Shown: positions 46,576 to 56,000 of the stretch, one piece after another
How positions within the stretch are numbered: the first letter of the stretch is position 1
Layout: every line of letters begins with the position of its first letter
Assembly: GCF_964340395.1 (NCBI RefSeq)
Contig: NC_135559.1
Span: 7,657,759 to 7,713,758, forward strand
Origin: Glandiceps talaboti
Lineage: Eukaryota > Hemichordata > Enteropneusta > Spengelidae
Length of the DNA stretch: 56,000 bases
Direction: 5' to 3'
Notes under the pieces: generated by a model
What the model was told of the DNA's origin: nothing
Databases searched by the model: none
Seen by the model: only the letters and a program-made list of their open reading frames with translations
Made by a program: the position numbers and the translations under genes

Positions 46576-47754
46576 AATTAGAACAGACTCTTTCCTGATA
46601 TAGTATATTATAGAGTGTATTCCATTAGGCCACTTAGGGAGCCCCAAGGCACCTCAAGTTGCATTTAAATGCTACATGACGTCACACTCTCCTCACAGAG
46701 CACGGCTTGAGGATCAACATGACCTGACCTGACCTACGATGGGGACGACATGCAATGCTTTTATCAATTGCAAAAGAAATTATTATATACAAGCCTTATG
46801 CATATTTTGTGAGAAAATCATTTCCCACTTCAAAAGAGTCTGAAATATTTTGGAAAGACGGACCAATTTCAATTATTTATCTTGAATCACATATGTATGT
46901 GTAGCTTGTGTTCCATGAGGTACATGTACCCCAAATGTGTTCAGTTTTCACACTACCCAAAGCTCCCCAAGTGACGTCATTTGCTCTGAACCGAGACTCC
47001 CCAGGTGGCATAATCAAATACACTCCAGATAATGATTGTGATTTTGAAATCAAAGAAATGAAGAACAAAACAGAAGATCATGTGTCACAACTTACATGTA
47101 ATGATATTTGCCAAGTATGATATCAAAAAGACTAAGACAACAAAGTTGACAGATTACAACATTGTGATATTAATGGATATCAGTTTTTAATGAAAGTCAA
47201 AGAAACGAAATGAGAACACATTTTACCATGTTATGTCCATACAGATGGGTATTTATAGACTCAAAGTCAATTAAATGTTAGAGCACATGTTGTCTGCATT
47301 GCAGTATATTTGCTACTGTTACCATGGCAATTTGTGTGTAGGTTACACTTTGTCGTGTCAGCATAATAAGGTCGTAACTGACATACAATTTTTGTCAGTC
47401 GCTGATACGACACTTTACAGTTCATTTTTTAGGGTAAGGTGAGAATCTTTCGACTTGCATGCAAATAGCGACAAATAACACAGATGGTCTACATGTAATG
47501 TGTAAACATTTACGGTGTTATCAATTGTAGCTATTGTAAAATCTTTTACCATACCAAACAACTTTGTATCATCAGCAATGCAAGTCACATACTCTTTCAT
47601 TTCACAACAACTAGAATCTAGGAACCCTAGTAACACAGTTCTCATATTGCCATGGTTACTGAACATATTGATAGAGCTGGATATATACTGCTGTGGCACC
47701 CCTGGTTTCAACAAGCTAAACTACTATTTTTGGGACATGTAGTTGAATACATAA

Positions 47755-47825
47755 TGGGGGGACAGTGGTGCATTGGTGATGCCAATGTATATACACTGTA
47801 ATCAAAGTGTAAACACTGGAACAGT
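47755..47825 (+). repeat. Family C fragment
   Basis: ACACTGTAATCAAAGTGTAAACACTGGAA-like core (20 bases: CTGTAATCAAAGTGTAAACA) resembling the other family C copies. Confidence 0.4.
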
Positions 47826-47829
47826 GGAA

Positions 47830-48100
47830 GTATTGTTGTCCAATCATGCATAGTTCAAGTTGACCAACATGTGACTACTTTAATTTTATATGACCATATA
47901 TGGTAGTGTGGTGTCAAAGCTGCCATTGTTGTCCAATCATGCATAGTTTGACCAACATGTGACTACTTTAATTTTATATGACCATAAATGGTAGTGTGGT
48001 GTCAAAGCTACCATTGTTGTCCAATCATGCATAGTTTGACCAACATTTGACTTTCGTAATTTGTATATGACCATATATGGTAGTGTGGTGTGTACCCAAA
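47830..48100 (+). repeat. Tandem repeat family E, cluster 1
   Basis: Three units of about 87-94 bases starting at TTGTTGTCCAATCATGCATA (about 47833, 47927, 48014), each with a CCATATATGG or CCATAAATGG box. Confidence 0.85.
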
Positions 48101-49299
48101 TAAGACCTTGAATGGGTTTTCCATCCCATAGCCCTCAGACGTGTTTGGTCGTCTGAGCATAGACTGAACCATTCTATTGTGATTGTAACCATATCAACGT
48201 CAATTGATAGATTAATATCAATGTGTCACAGTTTAAAGTATTCTTAACAAGAAGAGGAATATTATTAGCGATAGGAGAACACCTGAAGAAGTCACAATAT
48301 CGGTCTGACATGACAAACTTGACTAAGAAAAGATGAACTGTGTCATAGCAGGTAGAGGGAAGTGATTACATGTATCATCCACTCAAGGAAACCCAACCTA
48401 AATCAGGATGTAGGCATTGATATCCAAGTGCAGTAACAGTACCTCTCTCACTTGTTTCAAATCTTACTGTTAGACAGGTGATAGCAGTATGTTGTAGTAG
48501 TAGTACACCCCTGACAATGCTGATTAGACATCAGTGAAAGTTTAGGATGTGTTTTCTGAAATGTTTTCATTCTGTGATTAGAAATAGTCATTTAGCACTA
48601 CGATGTATGAACCGAGAGTCCATCTTACAGCTGTTCTTGCAAAAAGGACGTTACTTTGCAACAAAATAAATGCATCAAACAATACAAAACTAGATTTATT
48701 ATGTCACACTGTCCATAGTTTAAGTTAACTTTAGGATGTTTGCAGTGTAGTTGCCTTGAAACTATGGCTGACCAAAGAATTACGTGGTGTGAACATTACC
48801 TTCCTGTCCAGACCTGGACAAGTTTTATTCCAGTTTTATCCCAGTTTAGAGGATTGACTGAGACTTATATAACAGCTTCTTAGAAGCACATGTCGGATTA
48901 GGATTAACATATGCTTAAGAAAAATAGTTATACGAAAAGTTGATCTTCAAATGAATCATGCTAGATAATTCTAATAGCACTACTGATAAGGCAGTAGTAA
49001 TTCAAGACAATGGGAATCAAATTTAGGGTTAAACCTACCCTAGCTGCAACTGGAGCATTTTCTCATCAAATAACAAGATGTATTCACTAAAAATTGGTCA
49101 ATTACTTACATTGTATCTGTTAATTAGTGGTCAATATTACCTGTAGGCATTGTACTGGCAAATTTAAATTTTGAACAAAAGCTTCATTTTGAATCTGTCG
49201 CCATGTTAAAACTGTACTAGTTGTAACTGGAGTATCATTTTTTGATCAGGTATGTCGACAATTTAGTGGGCAGGATGTTTTTTAATGTCACACACAAGG

Positions 49300-49605
49300 T
49301 TTTTTGTCATGAGTTACATTAACAGAATACAGACACTGATAATGCAAGCATATAAAATAATATATTGTATCTCACTGTGAACACAAATCAGTCCCACTGT
49401 CGGATGAGACAATGAAGATTCAAACACAACGCTGTGTATTTGTGTTCACAGTGAGATAAAATATAACATTTTATGTGGATTCATGCTTTCTGCATCTGTA
49501 TTTTTGGTCAGGTAATTAATTCATAACAAAAATCCTTGCGTGAGTCATAAAAAATGTGCTGCCTAATTGAAACTCTAAAGTCTGTCTCATTTGGTAGTAT
49601 CTGCC
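49300..49605. mobile_element. Palindromic element family G
   Basis: Inner arms CTCACTGTGAACACAAATCA and TTTGTGTTCACAGTGAGATA; right end AACTCTAAAGTCTGTCTCAT. It is the uninterrupted relative of 19018-19497. Confidence 0.7.
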
Positions 49606-50039
49606 ATTTGATTCATAATTTTAAGTTTGACATTGAAGTGTGGTGGTGAACTTAACAACAGCCCAGCTCCTGTGGAATTACACATGACATAGTTTCAAAC
49701 TCTTGTCTGTAAACATTACAAAACATATCCACATCGGAAGGTGCACAGCGGACAACACTTGAGGTTCAAAAGAGTGTCAGGAGAGCAAATAAAATATAGA
49801 CATTATAACCATTCGAAGAAAAATTTTAAGAAGATTGTCCAACATTTTTAATGAAAGTATAATGAAGAGAAATTTTGTACATTAGATTTAATGAGTAAAA
49901 GCATAATTATTTACTGTGTACTTGCCCATGATAGGGTCACAAATTATGTGTGCCAAGTTAGTGTTATTATTATTGTTCATTAAAATAAAAATTTATTTAT
50001 ATACCACAGATCATAAGTTACTTAAGAAAAACTATTGAA

Positions 50040-50280
50040 ACTTAGCTCTCCAATCATATGTAGTTTGACTATCATGTGACTTCCTTAATTTGTATATCAC
50101 CATATATGGTAGTATGATTTCAAAATTTGCTTTGTTGTCCAATCATGCATAGTGTGAATATCACGTGACTTCGTTAATTTGTATATCACCATATATGGTA
50201 ATGTGGTGTGAAAGCTGCATACTGTGTGACTTAATTGACTTGTATATAACCATATATGGTAGTGTGGTGTCAATCGTGCT
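50040..50280 (+). repeat. Tandem repeat family E, cluster 2
   Basis: Three units with CCATATATGGTA and ATGTGACTTCCTTAATTTGT, the same family as 47830-48100 but 2 kb away. Confidence 0.8.
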
Positions 50281-51026
50281 GTAAAAGTGTTAAAGATGTG
50301 CCATTTTATTGTAGAAGCTGTAAGTCATGAATTGATGTGCAATGAAAATATGGATGTCTTTTAGTGAAATATTTTATTATATATGCAAATCTTTCTAAAA
50401 GATAACCTCAAGAGATACTTTTATCCTGTGATATTTAATGCTTTGTATGTTTTTTTTTTACCAGATGGGCAGAATTTATGTTCAGCGTTTTTATAGTACC
50501 AAGCCTTTTAGTAGTAGTACATAGTTTACTGTAAATTACTTACATGATGAAAACACATACATATTGACGGGTTTGCTTTTAGTATTCTTATAAGCTGAAC
50601 CAAAAGAACCGAATTGTTGATTTGTAGTGTCCGACAATTAGCCATGTTGCAGTGCCTATGTTCCTTCATGCTAGTTTGAGGAACCTATTATTAACTAAAA
50701 GTACTCACACAAATCAAAATCGTTTCTTGTATATTGTACTGAAATTTTTCTGTTTAATTTCATATATCTAATTACTTTCTAAACATAGAACTTCCATGAC
50801 AATTGAAAATAAAGCTTATTGTTCCTGTCAACTCCATTGTTTTCTTTGAATTAGAAATATTAGAGACATAACAGTTTCAGTCTTTTATTTGAATCCATAG
50901 AGAACATGCTTTCATTATTTAGGTTTTATGAAATAGGTTTCATTTTATGTTTGCCATTTTGTGTAATAAGTCTTTGTACAGATATATTTTAAGGAATTGT
51001 AATGTATTTTACAATTCATGTAGATT

Positions 51027-51126
51027 TAGACTGTAAGGTACGTCATGTTGTTCTGTCCTCACCTGCCTCGTGGGAGGGGTTGACCGATGTGTCAGGGTGC
51101 CCCATCACGACATACTTTACAGACTA
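51027..51126. mobile_element. MITE family A with 9-base target duplication
   Basis: Begins TAGACTGTAAGGTACGTCAT and ends CATACTTTACAGACTA. ATGTAGATT flanks it on both sides (51018-51026 and 51127-51135). Confidence 0.88.
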
Positions 51127-51324
51127 ATGTAGATTTTAACCAGACATTCTCAATGCAACTTTTTTGTCTTGTGTTGTTTCGTGCTACTTGTTGTTCACAG
51201 TATGGATTCAAATTCATGGGAAAATTTGACAGCAAACTTCTGAGTCATTTATACTACAGTAGCATTCAAGGTTTCGGTGTACTGAGATAGACACAAGCTA
51301 TACCCCTTGTTGTTCCATATGGTA

Positions 51325-51490
51325 GATTACACAAGTGGGGTGATAGTGGTTCCTCTATTGTGTGAATCAAATCACCCTGTAATGAACTTAGTGTAAACAT
51401 TGGAAATTTCAAAATTGTAAGGTTATGGAAGTCGTCAAAAACATCGCCTTACTGTGAGTATGATTTAAACCAATGTCCATCAATAGCTTA
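51325..51490 (+). repeat. Dispersed repeat, family C
   Basis: ATTACACAAGTGGGGTGATA, AATCACCCTGTAATGAACTT and CGCCTTACTGTGAGTATGAT in the same order as the 10120 and 13045 copies. Confidence 0.65.
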
Positions 51491-52285
51491 CTGAGCCAAA
51501 AGCCACTGTCTTGTTAATGTGTACTTTGTTACTGCAATCCAGTTATTTCCATATTGACCAAACCCACCTAAGAGGTCTTTTTCATGGTCTAAAAAGAATT
51601 TTAACGTTTATTTTATTTTTACAATTCAGTTAATTTAAAACCCGAAGAAAACCTATGTGTGGGCAAAATGTTTGCTTCAATAGAGGGTTTTTGATACATA
51701 TGCTTTTAGCAAAACCAATTAGTTTATTTCAAGTTTATGTCTCCAATTTGATGCACAGTCCCGCCCCCCCTTTTTTTATAGGGTGAGTGACTGCAGTTGT
51801 TAATGTAGTATGCTCCTCTGAAATAAACTATTGAAACTTCTGTTACTTTTTCAATAAAACAAACCTTTCTCATTTCAAATCAAGGAAAAAAGTGAGGGGT
51901 CGCCATATGTATATTAATATCATTTTATTTGTTGTACTTAAATAATAAGTATATTGGAATTTTTTGCTTATGTAGCTGACAGATTACCTTTTGAACCATT
52001 TACAAATCAAGTTTATGATTATCTTCTTGTTGTACTATGTATACTGCCATCAGACAATACTTGATGTCATGTTTAAACTGAATAAAAAAAAAGTAATAGT
52101 GAAATTAATATGCTCATTGAAGTCTGTGTTTTGTGTGTTACTTTCAGTCTGTCTGTTAGGAGCTGTTCAGTTGTTAGCAGTGATTCTAATACCCGATTGC
52201 ACCAACATAAACATCTTCCTTTATATGTATTTAAATCAGAAAATGCAACTATTCAAAAGTGTGAAAAAACAGAGTAGAGTCACTA

Positions 52286-52310
52286 TATATATATATATAT
52301 ATATATATAG
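52286..52310. repeat. (AT)n microsatellite
   Basis: About 12 AT units. Confidence 0.95.
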
Positions 52311-52449
52311 AGTTTCATTCTTCACCATGGAGAGCTATCATACATAAAAATGAAAGAAGTCGACTGACTGACTGACTGATTGATGATGATATTCAACGAT
52401 ACATATACAGTCTGATAAACTAATTATAAGCCTGTCTTCTGATAGTATT

Positions 52450-52740
52450 TCCGCTAGATCCTTGGGTTACACATGTAAGTTCACCACTACTGGTGACTAC
52501 TATCGCATACAGCGCAAAAGCGCTCCTGAAGAGTGTAGCCGAAAGACTTTGTCAGATGACCGTTCCTTCATTCTTCGGATTGTTTCGGCAACATTCGGAA
52601 TCGCAGATCACTGTCCTCGCCGGTCTTCCATCGCAGTCCACTCCAGGCTGCATGGGTCGTCTTGCGTGCACAATATCCATCTACCCACTTGATTTGTTAC
52701 TCCACAACGGCTTTTGTCGGTACTTCAATTGATCGAAAGC
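52450..52740. other. GC-richer block of unknown origin
   Basis: Base composition and CpG content stand out from both flanks. It is open for 79 codons on + (52493-52732), but no product is recognised in any frame. It sits just downstream of the last sulfotransferase exon. It may be an inserted element or a relic of another gene. Confidence 0.45.
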
Positions 52741-52810
52741 TCCATAATTGTGTAGGTTACAAATCTGGTCAACAGAAAGGTTAATTAATTGGTTGATATT
52801 TAGCACAAAC

Positions 52811-53673
52811 CTGTTTCAAAATCTGGAAATTCCACAAATTTGACATAATCTGTTAAACTGAGTCCTTCTTTCTCACCACGACCTTCAGGAGTGTCATAGT
52901 TAAATAGTTGATACAAAATACCCTTCATCCAGAGTGTACCTTGAATTTGTAATTAAAAAAACTAACAGCAAGTCAGAACAAGGAAACATGAAAGGCTTGT
53001 TCTATTGTTCAAGTATGCCACTGCTAATGAGTAGCCTACAAATATATGTAGCGCCACCAACGACTGCATCTACAAATATATACTAGTAATTATTGTTGAC
53101 AACGATTTCGAGTTTCTTGTCTGTTTTTTGACAGTGTGTACGTGTATGTATGCATGTATGTGATAGATTATGGGATATCGCAGCATTTACCACATGTAAT
53201 TATTAAAATCGCTGTGATGATATGGTATGCGTACACTGTGCTTGCAAAGTTCAATAAGTGTTCAGGGTGTCACGTGACAGTGGAGCTGTGGAAAGTGTAC
53301 GATATACCATTGTAATTATAACTCTCTGTATGTAATTTTATGAAGTCCTGTTTGTTGATGAAGTAATGAAACAAATTAAGCAAGTCGGTACTCGATTCTG
53401 GCTCCGTACCTTTATAAAATTTAGGGAAGGGACAATATAAGAATCGAGTCCCGACTTGCCCTGTTTGCAAGCGGGACTAAAATATATACAGTATACTAAA
53501 CACGTACGTATACCTGTTTTGGGGTATGACATGAGCCACATATCGTCACCCCGCAATTCCATATTTTGAATTTGTATTAACGTTTCTTCAAATACAGATT
53601 TTGGGAACCTAATACCATCAGTAACAGGTTCTTTGTCGTGAAGAGGCATAAGACATTCCTTTAGAGCAGCCAT
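52811..53673 (-). pseudogene. Cytosolic sulfotransferase, first two exons only
   Basis: Exons 53673-53514 and 52939-52811 join in phase (ACA G|GT) across a normal GT-AG intron. They encode about 97 residues starting MAALKECLMPLHDKEP. The joined MSYPKTGTLW is the PAPS phosphosulfate-binding loop (YPKSGTTW in SULT1). The next segment ends KFVEFPDFETG with a donor in phase 1. From the family: SULTs move sulfate from PAPS to hydroxyl or amine acceptors in the cytosol. The catalytic histidine region (KTHLP) and the RKGxxGDW motif are missing, and no matching exons were found between here and PPM1L. It is therefore probably a truncated copy; a very long intron or distant exons remain possible. Confidence 0.65.
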
Positions 53674-53699
53674 AGTTTGACTGTTACAGTAGCCCTATA

Positions 53700-53790
53700 C
53701 TTAGTCTTGCTGCTAGACGTTCGGGCTTTCTTCCGATACAATTAGCGAACGAAGTTCGCAGTGAGGGCTTGCCCGAACGTCGAGCAAATG
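53700..53790. mobile_element. MITE family B
   Basis: Inverted arms TAGTCTTGCTGCTAGACG and CGAACGTCGAGCAAATG around TTAGCGAACGAAGTTCGCAG. It lies directly upstream of the sulfotransferase start codon. Confidence 0.7.
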
Positions 53791-54172
53791 TCGTGTTCAG
53801 ACTTCACATTCCATTGAGATGACATATGGCCGTGGGTTGGACCATGCATGCATATATAAATGTTAATATATTCAATAACCCACGACCTCTATACTGCTAA
53901 TGCTCTTTAATACTAATGTCCAATATCACGTGATGATAACAAATTACTAACTATTATGTCTTATCAGTTTATCATGTGGTAATTGTGAGTTTGATGAGTG
54001 TGTTGACGTTGTCATTCACACATTTCAGTTAAGGCATTGGTGGTTATTTTTACAAGCCCCTCCTTAAGCTGAATATGCATTAAAAATTAGCTATTGTCCC
54101 CTGTTTGTGCTTGTCGCTAATGCGGTTCTCTGATTGGCAGTTATTTATATCCCTGAACTGCAAGATGACATT

Positions 54173-54268
54173 TGCTAGACCTCAGATGTTCCATCCTCGA
54201 TAGCGATGTTTGGTCGTGTGTCGTAAATTGTTTCGGAAGAACATCTAAGGTCTAGCAGATAGACTACC
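54173..54268. mobile_element. MITE family B, divergent
   Basis: TGCTAGACCTCAGATGTTCC at the left and GAACATCTAAGGTCTAGCAG at the right form inverted arms. Confidence 0.65.
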
Positions 54269-54394
54269 CTATACTAGTACTAAAGGTTGAATGTTATAAT
54301 CAGTACAGACTGACTCGTTTTAATATGTTACTAGGTGTATATATAGCGTCTGTGGTTGTACGCGTGTATTATCCTTTGGTGTTATATAAGTTAA

Positions 54395-54975
54395 GGGACT
54401 GGTCACTGACTTGGGGCGGGGGAGGGGGGTTCCTGCGTTTTAAAACATCTTTGTTATAGTAAATACATAGTATTAAAATAAAAGTACAATGTCAGCAAAT
54501 TTAAAAAAAACTATTTTTACTCACTACATACTAGCTTTATATTCAAAGCACTACATACGACTACATATTGATTTGAAATTGATTGTGTGGTTTGAAGCAA
54601 TTTTCAATTTTGGCCAATTGAGTTAGAAGGGGGCCGGTTGTGGGGGGGGGGGGTCTGAGACACAAGTATAAGAATTTAACTATGTAACTACATTGAACTA
54701 TTGATAATAGAATCACAGTTAAAGGACTGTTTATCTGATGTGCAATGGGAGGGGTGGGAGCTTGAGAGGGGGTAATGTGCTATAGCATTTTAGATAAACA
54801 TGTGTACATCTGAATTTAAGTTTATGTTTTACCCGTATTTATTTATTTTACGTTATGCAATATTGAATTAGTTTAAATTGGTACATGTAGGTACAAGTAG
54901 TTGTTTGTTTGTTTTGTTTTATTTGTTTGTTTGTTTGTTTGTTTGTTTGTTTGTTGGTTGGTTGGCCCGTTGGTT

Positions 54976-55067
<92 letters not shown>

Positions 55068-55596
55068 TACACAGTCACAGGTTATATAACGCACAAGCAT
55101 TTGAAGTTTTTCGCATTGAGCTTCAATCCGGTTTGGACAGCGGTCTGACAATTCCATTCTGATGAGCATCGTTGACCAAGACATGTATATTAAAGTCATT
55201 CCACCTAGCAAGCCGATGAAGATTTTTGGTCACATGTGTAAGAAGAGTTTTTACGCGGGTGAAAATACGTATGCAAAATGTCGATTAAAAGTAAACTCTT
55301 GATGTATGCCTCTGAGAAGATGTGAAACATTGTCACCATGAGGTACGTGTTTCATAGTGAAATTGGTGGTATGATAGGCAAGAGTGTCCCAATTCAGAGA
55401 CGCTCGTGTCACTGTCGAAATGAATTGAATTTGTTCTCCCATCACAATCGAACCACAATACCTCCCACCCCACAGCCCCCTCATTCAATTATTTCAAATC
55501 AAGATGACCTACAACTGCCAATTTAAACAACAGAGTGATCCCCATATTAATCCAGGAGTATAACCCCCTCCCGGGTTGTAGAAACTGACCAGTCCC
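54395..55596. mobile_element. Candidate 1.2-kb TTAA-flanked element
   Basis: Ends GGGACTGGTCA and TGACCAGTCCC are exact inverses. TTAA lies at 54391-54394 and 55597-55600. Further in, GGGGGAGGGGGG and CCCCCTCCC also pair. It contains (TTTG)n and (TG)n tracts. An open - strand frame (55251-55484) has no recognised transposase motif. Confidence 0.55.
54899..55064. repeat. (TTTG)n then (TG)n microsatellites
   Basis: TTTG units to about 54957, then TG from 54977 to 55064. Confidence 0.96.
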
Positions 55597-55624
55597 TTAA
55601 AACGCCAAAGTCCGGTGTAGCAGT

Positions 55625-55745
55625 CAGTTTGTTTGTTTGTTTGTTTTGGTGTTTTTGTTTATTTATTTGTTTGTTTGTTTGTTGGTTGGTTGGTTGGTTG
55701 GTTGGTTGGTTGGTTGGTTGGTTGGTTGGTTGGTTGGTTGGTTGG
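55625..55745. repeat. (GTTT)n then (GGTT)n microsatellites
   Basis: GTTT units to about 55680, then about 16 GGTT units to 55745. Confidence 0.95.
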
Positions 55746-56000
55746 AGTAATGAGTCTGCCTAGTCATCAAATGCCTTAATCCTTGACCTAGTTCAGGGTA
55801 TGCGTCTAGTACATTGTGCGGGACCAGTAGCTTAGAGAGAGGCCATTGAAACCGCGCCCTCTATATGTAGTTCATTTCTTTAGAGACTAAATGTGTTAGA
55901 TAAAATGACATGCATTTCTTCAAAGTTCAACATATTACCTGTATATATTGTACACCGACTGTAGTGACTTGTAAGCCCGTTGGGCTGGGTAATTCCTTGT

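Larger units (their letters stand above)
46576..52810. other. Intergenic, repeat-rich, no recognised gene
   Basis: Contains two clusters of family E tandem repeats, family C copies, a family G element, a family A MITE with target duplication, an (AT)n tract and a GC-richer block. A 300-base open frame on the - strand (47415-47714) is unidentified. No further sulfotransferase exon was found here. Confidence 0.55.
53674..56000. other. Intergenic right end of window
   Basis: Holds two family B MITEs, a candidate TTAA element and simple repeats. No gene is recognised. The 53674-53699 stretch is the only sequence between the sulfotransferase ATG and a MITE. Confidence 0.5.

Noticed and set aside
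47415-47714. - strand frame with GVPQ and IADDTKLF, like a reverse transcriptase
   Set aside because: The two motifs are too far apart and the residues between do not fit an RT palm. Probably coincidence.
52493-52732. 79-codon + strand frame as a gene or further sulfotransferase exon
   Set aside because: No family resemblance in either strand and no splice borders in the needed phase.

Overview
The window is AT-rich nuclear DNA from an animal. Genes are split into many short GT-AG exons, and the introns carry microsatellites, palindromic MITE-like elements and a decayed non-LTR retrotransposon. The gene set (CatSper auxiliary subunit, IFT80, CXorf58 homologue, PPM1L, cytosolic sulfotransferase) and compact introns suggest a marine invertebrate, probably a deuterostome. 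The species cannot be fixed from sequence alone.

Layout, left to right. (1) 1-9432, + strand: the C-terminal ~520 residues (15 exons) of a CatSper delta/epsilon-family sperm channel subunit. (2) 11229-22521, - strand: a complete 17-exon IFT80 gene (772 aa), tail to tail with the CatSper gene. Its first intron is a U12-type AT-AC intron. (3) 22522-23344: a divergent, probably bidirectional promoter with a perfect TCTCGCGAGA element. (4) 23345-29834, + strand: a CXorf58 homologue of about 370 aa with an optional 32-residue exon. (5) 32234-46092, + strand: PPM1L, an ER-anchored PP2C phosphatase, in three exons with a 10.9-kb first intron full of tetranucleotide and dinucleotide arrays. (6) 46093-52810: no recognised gene; decayed tandem copies of the PPM1L stop region, other tandem repeats and MITEs. 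(7) 52811-53673, - strand: only the first two exons of a sulfotransferase. (8) 53674-56000: MITEs, simple repeats and a candidate 1.2-kb TTAA-flanked element.

Three adjacent genes point to sperm or cilium biology: a CatSper subunit, an IFT-B protein and a testis-associated protein of unknown function. The - strand IFT80 followed by + strand PPM1L resembles human 3q25-q26. Three exon or gene ends (two in CatSper, one in PPM1L) have been tandemly duplicated with their boundary signals. In the two CatSper cases this created extra splice donors that keep the reading frame.
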